From contig NZ_PDLY01000001.1 in assembly GCF_014048465.1 (NCBI RefSeq), forward strand, positions 186,001 to 250,000: a stretch of 64,000 bases of DNA, read 5' to 3'. Under the pieces are notes generated by a model. The model saw nothing but the letters and a program-made list of their open reading frames with translations. It had not been told where the DNA came from and did no database searches. The stretch comes from Bombella mellum (GTDB taxonomy: Bacteria; Pseudomonadota; Alphaproteobacteria; Acetobacterales; Acetobacteraceae). Positions 10,051-17,421 of this stretch are shown here, one piece after another; positions within the stretch are counted from its first letter, which is position 1, and each line of letters starts with the position of its first letter. The position numbers and the translations under genes are program-made.

Positions 10051-10070
10051 CAGGAAGGAAGAGCAGCGTC

Positions 10071-10832
10071 ATGGCACAGTTCCGCAGGCGTTTCTGGAAA
10101 CAGGTGACAGTGGGGCCAGTCGGTGAATCCGGCCAGCAGGGACCATTGCTGGATGGCAGGCCCGTGAAGCTGCCTGCCGGAACGGCCCTGGCCGTGTCAT
10201 CTCCTGCTCTGGCAGAGGCCCTTGCGGAAGAATGGCGTCAGATTGCCGAGGGTGCCCAGTTCACCCCGGATGATCTGGTCCTGACCCGCATGGCGGGCAG
10301 TCATATTGAGCGCATCCTGCCCGACCGTGCGGCGATGGAAGCCGCCCTGCATGCTTATGGCATTGATGACAATCTCTGTTACCGGAGTGCGGCGCAGGAT
10401 GACGCCGTGACGGCCCGCATCCGGGCCTGGGCGGCGGAACAGGGGCTGCATCCGGCGATGACGGATGGTCTCATGCCTCTGGAGCAGCCTGTCGCCTATG
10501 GCGAGGCCCTGACGCATTACCTGTCGCAGCTGGAGCCTGCCCAGCTGACGGCTCTGGGTGTCATGGTACCCATCATGGGCAGCCTGCTTCTGCCGCTGGC
10601 TCTGGTGCATGACGTGGTCAGTTTTGATGAGGCCGTGCATCTTGCCCATGCCGACGAATACCGCCAGCTGGAAAAATGGGGCCACGACGGGGAACTTGCC
10701 ACACTGCTTGAGAAGCGGAACACGGACATTGCCGATGCGCTCCGTTTTTTATGGCTTACACAGGGCGATGAAGGAAGACTGATGAGAGATGGGGCCTTAA
10801 AACCATTAACAGAAAGAGAATCTCCGCAATAA
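10071..10832 (+). CDS. ATP12-family chaperone for F1-ATPase assembly
   Basis: A 253-residue homologue of mitochondrial ATP12, which binds the F1 alpha subunit during ATP synthase assembly and is found mainly in alphaproteobacteria and mitochondria. Supporting segments are FWKQVTV near the start, LLDGRPVKLPAGTALAVSS, LAEEWRQIAEGAQFTPDDLVLTR split across the first third, and the conserved late block AHADEYRQLEKWGHDGEL with its WG-D signature. AGGAAGGAAGAG precedes the ATG. The last 15 codons are unusually AT-rich (the coding strand changes composition at about 10790), so the gene's 3' end coincides with the left edge of the AT-rich island that follows, and its tail may have been altered by that insertion. 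Confidence 0.88.
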   Translation: MAQFRRRFWKQVTVGPVGESGQQGPLLDGRPVKLPAGTALAVSSPALAEALAEEWRQIAEGAQFTPDDLVLTRMAGSHIERILPDRAAMEAALHAYGIDDNLCYRSAAQDDAVTARIRAWAAEQGLHPAMTDGLMPLEQPVAYGEALTHYLSQLEPAQLTALGVMVPIMGSLLLPLALVHDVVSFDEAVHLAHADEYRQLEKWGHDGELATLLEKRNTDIADALRFLWLTQGDEGRLMRDGALKPLTERESPQ

Positions 10833-10864
10833 GGATGGGAGAGGATGCTGGGGTTATGTGACGC

Positions 10865-12415
10865 CTAATAAAGTGGTATGCTTCTCTTCGTATACTTGAG
10901 AGGATGCTTATCTCTCTTACCCTGTCCCTGTGTGCTGGCAGGCAGTCCAAAAGCAAGCATCTCCATGCAAGGAATGCATAGCCCTTCGATGAATTCTTTC
11001 TTTATAGGGTCTGCCATTTCTCTACTGGAAAGATGATATTCAGTGGCTTTATTATGAACAATCGAACATCTCATTCGGTAAATGATCTTTGGAAGATTAT
11101 CATAAAAACCGTTAAAAGTGTTAAAGTTTATTGTAAACCCTTTACCATCGGGAGAGATTTTTTTTATTAATTCATTAATGGCGTCCTCGTAGGCCCTTTT
11201 ATAACCACGTGGCACTCGACTCCAAAAAGACTCCCATTTTTCTTTAATACTGTTCTTCAAATCTTGATTTTCTCCATTCACTATTCGATTCGAAGAGATT
11301 TTAAATAACTCATTGAGATCCTTGAGCTCTTTTTCTTCCACTTGTAAGCCAAGATGTTTGAATTGCCGAACGCCAAAAAGATGGCCGTCATTATTAGAAA
11401 TGATTGCAACTATTTTCGTCCGGAGCATGTAATTTTCCAGTGCATGATAACAGCTCATGAACTTATCGAGTACAGTTTTGCGGCTATTTATCTCGCTCAT
11501 AATTTCGAATAGTTCATGAAACTGAGCATAATCTTTAGAGCTATCTAAAATTTTTTCAATGTTAGGATGCTTATTTATAATAGATGGAGCTAACTTATTT
11601 AAATAATATCCTTTTAAGAGCATATGATATTTTACATAAGAGAGACGGTTCTTCGGATCGGCGATGTTAGAGACGAGCCATTTCCCCTGACGTATGGGCT
11701 CATTACGTCGGCAAATTAAGAGAATTGTATAAAGTAGTATAGGAGTTCTTGGAGCAGTTCTCTCTGTATCATTGATTTCCAATCTCCCAGAGGAGGAAAT
11801 GCTCATAAAAACAAAAGAGTTTTTTTTATCATCCCCATCATATACATAGTAGTTTTCTTCGGAATCGTCTGCACTGTTGTAAAATGTCAAACCATTTCCC
11901 GTATTTAAACGATCCTCTTCATATAGCTTAAACTGATTCAGATCCGTTGTTGGGATAGACTTTAGTGCTGAGCTTAGTTTGATCTCTCTGATTAGTTTTA
12001 GAATTAAAGAGATCTTATTGAAATCCAATACATCAGGATTCCCCGCTTTTTTATGAAGCTCTTTAAGATTTTTTTCCAACTTATCAAAGTCTCCCTGGGG
12101 TCCCTCAGCTTTAGGATCAAATAGATCATCAAAGCTACTAGTAACAGCTTCTGTATCAATCTCATCGGGCTTATAAATTTCATCAATCTCATCCTTATCA
12201 ATCTCATCCTTATAAATTTTTATCCCTAAGCATTCATACGTTTCTTCTATTTCCTTTTTCGTTTCTTCTATTTCCTTTTCTGTCTCTTTGTCTTTAAAAT
12301 AAGGAAGACCTTGATCGTCATGTCCAATTAAAAATTTATGTAATGATTGCACTAAAGACGTGATTGCTTTTCTAATTTCATCAATAGGTTTAATCATTTG
12401 ATTGTGGTGTGTCAT
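10865..12415 (-). CDS. Unknown 516-residue protein with HEPN-like R-x4-H motif (putative effector of a two-gene module)
   Basis: A soluble 516-residue protein with no signal peptide or membrane helix. Residues 31-100 are acidic and repetitive (KEIEET units and KDEID units). A helical C-terminal third begins about residue 315 (FMSCYHALENYMLRTKIVAI) and contains RMRCSIVHNK at 447-456; R449 and H454 form an R-x4-H pattern, followed by a Glu two residues after the Lys-Ala-Thr. That arrangement, a helix with LExx followed by R-S-IVHN, is typical of HEPN-superfamily RNases in abortive-infection and toxin-antitoxin systems. The N-terminal 300 residues match nothing I recognise. The start ATG overlaps the stop of the upstream gene (ATGA), with AAGGAG eight bases before it. 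Base composition is strikingly AT-rich compared with all neighbours. HEPN assignment is inference from one motif and context. Confidence 0.72.
   Translation of the reverse strand: MTHHNQMIKPIDEIRKAITSLVQSLHKFLIGHDDQGLPYFKDKETEKEIEETKKEIEETYECLGIKIYKDEIDKDEIDEIYKPDEIDTEAVTSSFDDLFDPKAEGPQGDFDKLEKNLKELHKKAGNPDVLDFNKISLILKLIREIKLSSALKSIPTTDLNQFKLYEEDRLNTGNGLTFYNSADDSEENYYVYDGDDKKNSFVFMSISSSGRLEINDTERTAPRTPILLYTILLICRRNEPIRQGKWLVSNIADPKNRLSYVKYHMLLKGYYLNKLAPSIINKHPNIEKILDSSKDYAQFHELFEIMSEINSRKTVLDKFMSCYHALENYMLRTKIVAIISNNDGHLFGVRQFKHLGLQVEEKELKDLNELFKISSNRIVNGENQDLKNSIKEKWESFWSRVPRGYKRAYEDAINELIKKISPDGKGFTINFNTFNGFYDNLPKIIYRMRCSIVHNKATEYHLSSREMADPIKKEFIEGLCIPCMEMLAFGLPASTQGQGKRDKHPLKYTKRSIPLY
12183..12212. 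repeat. 15-bp tandem repeat, two copies, inside the 516-residue gene
   Basis: The unit TCAATCTCATCCTTA occurs twice back to back. On the coding (minus) strand it encodes KDEID twice, at about residues 68-78, with a third, diverged PDEID further on. Its length is a multiple of three, so gain or loss of a copy would keep the reading frame. Confidence 0.85.
12241..12282. repeat. 21-bp tandem repeat, two near-identical copies, inside the 516-residue gene
   Basis: Two adjacent 21-base units beginning TTTCTTCTATTTCC differ at about two positions. They encode the heptad-like KEIEET-type repeat at about residues 45-58, probably a short charged helix. The unit is also a multiple of three, so slippage would change linker length without a frameshift. 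Confidence 0.8.
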
Positions 12416-13671
12416 TTTTCGATCTCCTTTACATTGGCCCAGTCAATTTCACTGTCTATCTTTCCTTCAAGAAATTGACGTGTTGCTTCAAAAACTTTAG
12501 ACTTATTTTTGTTGCCGATATTTATACTAGATAGGTTTTGCTGGTTTCTCCATTCTTCAAACCCTTCAACGTTTAAATTTTTAAAAAACCGAGGTAGCGT
12601 ATGCGTATCTACGAAATTTGTAATGGTTGAAAGAATATCCTCTTTAGGAGAGTCAGTATTTTTCTTTTTAGCCACCGCACCGATGGCTCCGAATATTCCT
12701 GAGAGGACCACTTCTCGTCCAAACCAGCGGACCTCTTTATCTGACGGGCTCCCCTTATCTAATGAGGTGATTGCTTCCACAAAACTGTTTAGAATGTCGG
12801 CGTCAACATCAGATAAGTAACTATTAAATTCTGTTTCATCCGAAAATGCATGTGCTGCTGAATATTCTGCATTTGTAGTTACGGGGCGTCCCTCAAGTAA
12901 GGATACAAAGGCAGAAATCAGATGTGAAAAATGATACTGACCTTTTTTTCGTTCTTTACTATATTGGATAGAAGATTTATCTTTTTCGCGGAAAATTTCA
13001 CCCTTTTCACCTATTTTCCCTTTTAGGGTATCCAGTTGGTTTAGAAACAGAAGCTCAATTTGATGTTTTATATTAACAGATTTGTGTCCTGCATTAAGAA
13101 CAAGCATCTTTTTTATTTGGTCATCTCGTTTTAGAGAAAACCACACTTCTAACCAGATATTGTTACCATCAAATAATTTTATGATTTCACTACTATTTTT
13201 GCGATATTCTTTTAATACTTTACGGAAGATGCTGGGGTCTATTTTTTTACTTCGGAGCGTTTTTGAAATTTTACGTGATGCTTGAACGACGGTCAACTTC
13301 TTATCATCATCCTTAAAATCTTCTTTAATAAAACTAATTGTATCCCATATTTCTTTCAATCGATGGCTACGCTGTAGTCCATCAAGAATTTTAAAATTTT
13401 TACTCAGTTTAAAAGAAGTGACCCCCGCCTCTTGTTTCACGTCATCTTCATTGACAAGATCTTCGCTGACAAGGACAATTAATGGGATATGCTGTTTTTT
13501 CAGAAGAGTTGAAAAAATCTTATCAAGAAAATGATTTTGGACTAGACTTCTTTGGATATCAAATTCCTGGAAATCATCTGGTAAATTTGAAATATATTCC
13601 TCAAGGGAAGTCTTGCAGAGGCGACAAGTAGCCCCTTCTTCTTGGAAGGTATCCAAAATTTCCAGATTCAT
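12412..13671 (-). CDS. DGQHR/DUF262-like (ParB-superfamily) protein of the AT-rich two-gene module
   Basis: A 419-residue cytosolic protein. Numbered from the ATG at 13671 (a TTG two codons upstream at 13677 is possible), it has FDIQR at about 37-41, KILDGLQRSHRL with D97-G98-L99-Q100-R101, and LNAGHKSVNIKHQIELL near 192-208. These three blocks, a QR pair, a DGxQR motif and an N-x-G-x-K-S motif, follow the order seen in DUF262 and DGQHR proteins, members of the ParB/sulfiredoxin-fold group found in GmrS restriction subunits and DndB. An N-terminal CRLC pair is also present. No DUF1524 HNH domain is visible. It is the first gene of an overlapping pair with the HEPN-like gene. AT-rich composition indicates horizontal acquisition. 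The family call rests on motifs, and the function on context. Confidence 0.7.
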   Translation of the reverse strand: MNLEILDTFQEEGATCRLCKTSLEEYISNLPDDFQEFDIQRSLVQNHFLDKIFSTLLKKQHIPLIVLVSEDLVNEDDVKQEAGVTSFKLSKNFKILDGLQRSHRLKEIWDTISFIKEDFKDDDKKLTVVQASRKISKTLRSKKIDPSIFRKVLKEYRKNSSEIIKLFDGNNIWLEVWFSLKRDDQIKKMLVLNAGHKSVNIKHQIELLFLNQLDTLKGKIGEKGEIFREKDKSSIQYSKERKKGQYHFSHLISAFVSLLEGRPVTTNAEYSAAHAFSDETEFNSYLSDVDADILNSFVEAITSLDKGSPSDKEVRWFGREVVLSGIFGAIGAVAKKKNTDSPKEDILSTITNFVDTHTLPRFFKNLNVEGFEEWRNQQNLSSINIGNKNKSKVFEATRQFLEGKIDSEIDWANVKEIEK

Positions 13672-13711
13672 GATCAATACCTATTTATCAGCAAGATTTA
13701 ACGGTCACCTT

Positions 13712-13732
13712 TGTCTCTTTTATAGGGAGACA
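13712..13732. promoter_or_regulatory. Dyad upstream of the DGQHR-like gene, possible operator
   Basis: TGTCTC and GAGACA form perfect 6-base arms around a 9-base AT-rich spacer, centred about 50 bases upstream of the ATG at 13671. Position and symmetry suit a repressor site or a 5' leader hairpin for the two-gene module, such as autoregulation. This is inference from symmetry only. Confidence 0.35.
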
Positions 13733-13799
13733 TATTTTCAATGTGGTGTAAAGTTTTTTTGTTATATTCGAGGATGTTTCAAAACAGGCTAGACCGATG

Positions 13800-13820
13800 A
13801 TAAGGAGCTTCCTTATTTTT
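13800..13820 (+). terminator. Hairpin with T-run, rightward, with no known upstream gene
   Basis: ATAAGGA, loop GCT, TCCTTAT, then five T residues. The orientation would end a rightward transcript, yet the nearest annotated genes on both sides run leftward. It may be a relic of the inserted segment or end an unannotated antisense transcript. Confidence 0.4.
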
Positions 13821-13868
13821 AAATTATACTTTTTTGATTAGGAGATAAAAGCAGGACTAAATCATCCT

Positions 13869-13988
13869 GTCAGAAAATCCCCTTCCCACTATACTCGTCC
13901 CCTTTGATCGGGGAGAAAATTATTATTTAAAATTTAATCTACCCAGGGAATTTATGTAGTGTACGGGTCGGGAGAGGGGTTTTCTGAT
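13869..13988. repeat. Imperfect inverted repeat of about 17-19 bp flanking an 80-bp AT-rich core
   Basis: The left arm (TCAGAAAATCCCCTTCCC) and the reverse complement of the right arm (TCAGAAAACCCCTCTCCC) match at about 15 of 18 positions. They enclose AT-rich sequence at the edge of the foreign island. This could be a remnant of a small non-autonomous element or an insertion scar; no transposase or clear target duplication is visible. Confidence 0.4.
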
Positions 13989-14018
13989 GGTCTGTTACGT
14001 CAGAATGTGTAAACCGAC

Positions 14019-15242
14019 TTACTCCCCGTTGTCTGGCACCATGATGCTGACGGCAGCCGTGGCGGCGATGCCTTCTTCCCGGCCTGTGAAGCCCAGACGC
14101 TCGGAAGTCGTGGCCTTGACGGAAATGCGGCTGGGACTGACCTTCAGCAGCTCGGCAAGGCGGGCGCACATGGCCTTGGCATGAGGGCCGATCTTCGGGC
14201 GTTCGCAGATGATCGTCAGGTCCGCATTGACCAGCATCCCTCCCTTGGAGCGGATCAGCTCTCCAGCGTGGATGAGGAAGCGGGCGGAATCCATGTCACG
14301 CCATTTCTCATCCGTGGGGGGGAAGTGACGGCCAATGTCACCCTCATTCAACGCACCATAGATGGCGTCGCAGAGCGTATGGATGCCCACATCGGCATCG
14401 GAGTGACCGGCAAGGCCCTTCTCATGGGGAATCTCGATGCCACAGAGGATGAGCTTGCGGCCCTCGGCGAAGGCATGAACATCATAGCCCAGACCGACAC
14501 GGGGCAGCAGAACGGGAGCCTGCGCAGGCTGGGTCTTCTGGTCCTCAATTACACGTTCAAGCCGCATCAGATCCTCCGTAACGGTCAGTTTGATATTGTC
14601 TTCCGAACCCATGACGATTGCCACCTTGTGACCTTCCGCTTCCAGCAGGCCGGCATCATCGGTCAGGGCGGTGCGGTGTCGGTCATGCAGGTCCCGCAGC
14701 AGCGGGAAGGAGAAGCCCTGCGGGGTTTGGGCACGCCAGAGTCCCTCCCGTGAGACCGTCCCGGTGATGAGGCCATTCTCCACCTTTTTCAGTGTGTCGC
14801 TGACAGGCAGGGCCGGGATGACGCCCTCATGGGTTTCTAGGGCCTCAAGGGTACGGGTGATGACGGCAGCAGGGATGCAGGGGCGGGCACCATCATGTAC
14901 GAGAACGACATCCGGCGGTTCGGGCAGTTTCGCCAGGGCCTCCAGCCCGGCCCGCACGCTGTCATGCCGTTCGGCTCCGCCTTCGACCGGGGAGAGGACA
15001 TCCAGTCCCGCCAAGGCCTCGGGCAGGAGTGGGTCGCTGCCGACCGGCTGGAGGACATCGACATGCGGCAGCAGGGCCATGGCGGCGTGCCGGATGACCG
15101 GCTGCCCGGCCAGAAGATGGAACTGCTTGCTTATGCTGGCCTGTTCCTGCGGGGCACCGGCAGAGAACCGCCGCCCACGCCCTGCCGCCAGAAGAAGGGC
15201 GGCAATGCGTCTGTGTTTCGGGCGGGCATGAGGGGCGTTCAA
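14019..15242 (-). CDS. ispDF: Bifunctional IspD/IspF isoprenoid biosynthesis enzyme
   Basis: A 407-residue fusion catalysing two non-consecutive steps of the MEP pathway: 4-diphosphocytidyl-methylerythritol synthesis (IspD) and formation of the cyclic diphosphate (IspF). The IspD half has the nucleotide-binding ALLLAAGRGRRF and VHDGARPCI. The IspF half starts near residue 248 with GLGYDVHAF and has the zinc-binding GHSDADVGIHTLCDAIYGA, then the family ending VKATTSERLGFTGREEGIAA. The fusion is common in alphaproteobacteria. The start appears to be TTG at 15242, with AAGGA nine bases before it; no ATG is available near it. It is transcribed in the same direction as apaG, 26 bases upstream. Confidence 0.95.
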   Translation of the reverse strand: MNAPHARPKHRRIAALLLAAGRGRRFSAGAPQEQASISKQFHLLAGQPVIRHAAMALLPHVDVLQPVGSDPLLPEALAGLDVLSPVEGGAERHDSVRAGLEALAKLPEPPDVVLVHDGARPCIPAAVITRTLEALETHEGVIPALPVSDTLKKVENGLITGTVSREGLWRAQTPQGFSFPLLRDLHDRHRTALTDDAGLLEAEGHKVAIVMGSEDNIKLTVTEDLMRLERVIEDQKTQPAQAPVLLPRVGLGYDVHAFAEGRKLILCGIEIPHEKGLAGHSDADVGIHTLCDAIYGALNEGDIGRHFPPTDEKWRDMDSARFLIHAGELIRSKGGMLVNADLTIICERPKIGPHAKAMCARLAELLKVSPSRISVKATTSERLGFTGREEGIAATAAVSIMVPDNGE

Positions 15243-15268
15243 GATGGCGGGTCCTTCTCTGCTGTCTG

Positions 15269-15745
15269 TCAGTGGGTCATGCCCATGTGATGGGGACTGT
15301 CCAGACTGAACACGGGCACGGTGACGTCAAAACGGTACCCGCTGGCAGGGGCGATCATGTGGTAGAGGCCCTCCATGAAACCACTGGGAGTCTTGAGTTC
15401 GGCACCGGACGTATATTGGTAGCTGCTCTCCGGCGCAATGACGGGTTGCTCCCCCACCACGCCCTCACCATGCACCTTCTCCTGCCCGCCACGCTCATCC
15501 GTGATGGTCCAGCTGCGGGAAAGAAGCTGGATGCTCTCCTTGCCCCTGTTCTCGATGAGCACATGATAGAGCCAGACATAGCGGTGCTCTTCCGGGTCGG
15601 AATGTTCATCGACCCAGAAAGGACGGACATTGACGGTCACGTCTCCGGTCTGCGCCGTGAAGGCGGGCAGGGCCGTGATGGGTTCCATCTCGAGGGTTTC
15701 CGTCTCGGCCATCGGGTCTTCTGAAGGGGGAGAGTTGTCAGACAT
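15269..15745 (-). CDS. apaG: ApaG domain protein
   Basis: A 158-residue ApaG protein with a fibronectin-like beta-sandwich fold. Supporting stretches are the strand YVWLYHVLIENRG, the SRSWTITDERG motif and the glycine-rich turn VVGEQPVIAPESSYQYTSGA, followed by GFMEGLYHM. Genetic work elsewhere links ApaG to Co2+/Mg2+ resistance and diadenosine tetraphosphate levels, but its biochemical role is not settled. The N-terminal 30 residues are acidic and variable; the Met at residue 12 is an alternative start. It lies between metZ and ispDF on the same strand. Confidence 0.9.
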   Translation of the reverse strand: MSDNSPPSEDPMAETETLEMEPITALPAFTAQTGDVTVNVRPFWVDEHSDPEEHRYVWLYHVLIENRGKESIQLLSRSWTITDERGGQEKVHGEGVVGEQPVIAPESSYQYTSGAELKTPSGFMEGLYHMIAPASGYRFDVTVPVFSLDSPHHMGMTH

Positions 15746-15815
15746 GCGCCCTTACTAGAATCATTACGGGGATTTGTCAGGTCCTTCCGTCAGGGAGGGT
15801 GGATTTTCCCGGGGA

Positions 15816-15864
15816 GGGCTGCCCCCGGCAGCCCGTCATGTCCTGTGGCCGGGGGCATGACGGG
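15816..15864 (-). terminator. Two overlapping hairpins after metZ
   Basis: GGGCTGCC / GGCAGCCC with a 3-base loop (15816-15834) and CCCGTCATG / CATGACGGG (15832-15864) share three bases, so only one can form at a time. They sit directly downstream of the metZ stop on the transcribed strand. No good T-run follows, so this is a weak or Rho-assisted terminator at best. Confidence 0.4.
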
Positions 15865-15881
15865 CGGATGGAGCGGGTCTT

Positions 15882-17093
15882 TCAGCCTGCCTGCCGGGCG
15901 GCTTCGGCCCCACGGCGCAGGTCCTCGATCAGGTCTTCCACATCTTCCAGTCCGACCGAGAAGCGGATGGACCCATCCGTGATGCCCAGAGCATCACGCT
16001 GTTCCTGTGTCAGCTTGCGGTGGGTGGTGGTGGCGGGATGCGTGGCAAGACTGCGGGCATCCCCCAGATTGTTGGAAATGGCAATGAGCCGGAAGGCGTT
16101 GAGGCAGGCAAACGCCCCTTTCTTGCCATTGGCGACGCTGAACGCCACCAGTGTTCCGCCATTGCTCATCTGTTTCCGGGCAAGGTCGGCATGGGGATGA
16201 TCCTTGCGGCCGGGATAGCGGACGGACGTGATGCCGGGCAGTTCGCTCAGGGCGTCAGCAAGGCGGGCGGCATTGCGGGCCATGGCCTCCACACGCAGGC
16301 GCAGCGTTTCCAGCCCCTTGGACAGCACCCAGGCATTGAAGGGAGACAGCGTGTTGCCCGTATTGCGGACGAAGGGCTGGAGCGTCCCGGTGATCCAGTC
16401 CCGGCTGCCCAGAATGGCCCCGCCCATCACACGGCCCTGACCGTCAATATGCTTGGTACAGGAGTAGATGACGACATCCGCCCCGAGTTCCAGCGGCTTC
16501 TGGCCAACGGGCGTGGCGAAGACATTGTCCACCATGAAGATGGCCCCCGCCTTGTGAGCGAGATCGGCAATGTGGCGGATGTCCAGAACATCCAGCATCG
16601 GGTTGGAGGGGGTCTCAATCAGCACGGCCTGGGTGGGTTTGGAAAGAGCCTCTTCCCAGGCCTTGAGGTCAGTGCCGTCCAGCATGACGGTCTCGATGCC
16701 ATAGCCGGGCAGCAGCGAGTCCAGCAGCCAGTGTGTGGAGCCGAAGAGCGCACTGCTGGCCACGACACGGTCACCAGCCTTCAGCTGGGCCAGCAGGGCA
16801 CAGGAGACAGCCCCCATGCCGGTGGATGTCGTCTGGCAGGCCTCGGCCCCTTCAAGCAGGGCGAGCCGGTCCTGAAGCGCATCAACCGTGGGGTTCCCAT
16901 AGCGGGAATACTGAAGATGCTGGATCGTCCCTTCAAAGGTGGCCTCGGCTTGCTCTGCGCTGTCATAGACGAAGCCGGATGTCGGGAAGATGGCGTCCGA
17001 CGTTTCACTATGTTCGGTGCGGTTGCGGGCCTCGTGCAGCAGACGCGTGTCGGTGCGGCAGGAGGAGAGGAAGGACTGGTCGGTAGAGGGCAT
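15882..17093 (-). CDS. metZ: O-succinylhomoserine sulfhydrylase
   Basis: A 403-residue PLP enzyme of the Cys/Met metabolism family that makes homocysteine directly from O-succinyl- or O-acetylhomoserine and sulfide. PLP-contacting segments are SRYGNPTVDALQ, TSTGMGAV, and the Schiff-base Lys in YSCTKHIDGQGRVMGG; that GQGR sequence after the Lys is characteristic of MetZ rather than cystathionine synthase. The C-terminal GITDGSIRFSVGLEDVEDL completes the fold. A GGAGGAA ribosome site precedes the ATG, and a SAM-II riboswitch lies further upstream, so synthesis should fall when S-adenosylmethionine is plentiful. Confidence 0.95.
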   Translation of the reverse strand: MPSTDQSFLSSCRTDTRLLHEARNRTEHSETSDAIFPTSGFVYDSAEQAEATFEGTIQHLQYSRYGNPTVDALQDRLALLEGAEACQTTSTGMGAVSCALLAQLKAGDRVVASSALFGSTHWLLDSLLPGYGIETVMLDGTDLKAWEEALSKPTQAVLIETPSNPMLDVLDIRHIADLAHKAGAIFMVDNVFATPVGQKPLELGADVVIYSCTKHIDGQGRVMGGAILGSRDWITGTLQPFVRNTGNTLSPFNAWVLSKGLETLRLRVEAMARNAARLADALSELPGITSVRYPGRKDHPHADLARKQMSNGGTLVAFSVANGKKGAFACLNAFRLIAISNNLGDARSLATHPATTTHRKLTQEQRDALGITDGSIRFSVGLEDVEDLIEDLRRGAEAARQAG

Positions 17094-17184
17094 GGGTTCC
17101 TCCAGCTGAAGAGGCAGACCATCCGGCGGCCTGCCCGATTAGGATGGAGGCCGTATGAAGTCCTGATTCTGCGGGGGAGAAACA

Positions 17185-17243
17185 GGGCCTCTTTAGCGCA
17201 TGTTCTTTTACCTCGCCGCAAGCCGGCCTATCAAATCACGAGG
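17185..17243 (-). promoter_or_regulatory. SAM-II riboswitch controlling metZ
   Basis: Read on the minus strand, CCTCG (17243-17239) begins stem P1 and pairs with CGAGG (17215-17211). Between them are the conserved TGATTTG loop element and GGCTTGC; after P1 come an A-rich stretch and GCGCTAAAGAGG, the 3' pseudoknot strand. This order (P1, GATTTG, CTTGC, P1', A-rich, GCTAAAG) is the SAM-II consensus known from alphaproteobacterial metA/metZ leaders. The aptamer ends about 90 bases before the metZ ATG. The leader between contains a CCTC / GAGG pair that could mask the ribosome site. I recognised this by eye; a covariance-model score was not computed. Confidence 0.85.
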
Positions 17244-17380
17244 GCGGGTCACCTTCCGGCAACGCCACGTCCCGACTATGCGCCCGGGGGCAGGGGGGCG
17301 TCAAGGAGAACCGGTCACGGTTCGCCGGAAGACGTCCAGGAAAGGGCGATGTTCTGCCGGAAAATATGATGGAAAGGGGA

Positions 17381-17409
17381 TTGCGTGGCGTTTTCCCTGC
17401 CGGTATAAG
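17381..17409 (+). promoter_or_regulatory. Promoter of tRNA-Gly
   Basis: TTGCGT (17381-17386), a 17-base spacer and TATAAG (17404-17409). The predicted start, about seven bases downstream, falls just before the mature 5' end of the tRNA at 17422. Confidence 0.6.
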
Positions 17410-17421
17410 AAGCCCCACGAA

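Larger units (their letters stand above)
13672..14018. other. AT-rich non-coding boundary between the two-gene module and ispDF
   Basis: No credible gene is seen here. It should hold the promoter of the leftward two-gene module, but I find no convincing -35/-10 pair. It contains a dyad near the module start (13712-13732), a hairpin followed by T residues on the + strand (13800-13820), a small hairpin 13898-13914 (TCCCC / GGGGA), a longer imperfect inverted repeat (13869-13988) and a short dyad TTCTGA / TCAGAA at 13982-14005. GC content returns to the genome norm at about 14015. Confidence 0.6.

Noticed and set aside
12412-13671. DndB or GmrSD annotation for the DGQHR-like gene
   Set aside because: No dndCDE genes and no DUF1524 HNH domain are present; motif similarity alone does not justify the name.
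10865-14018. Prophage or integrative element at the AT-rich island
   Set aside because: No integrase, transposase, tRNA attachment site or structural phage gene is present; only two genes differ in composition.
16020-17369. 449-codon open frame on the + strand over metZ
   Set aside because: Antisense to metZ and across the SAM-II riboswitch; not plausible as a gene.
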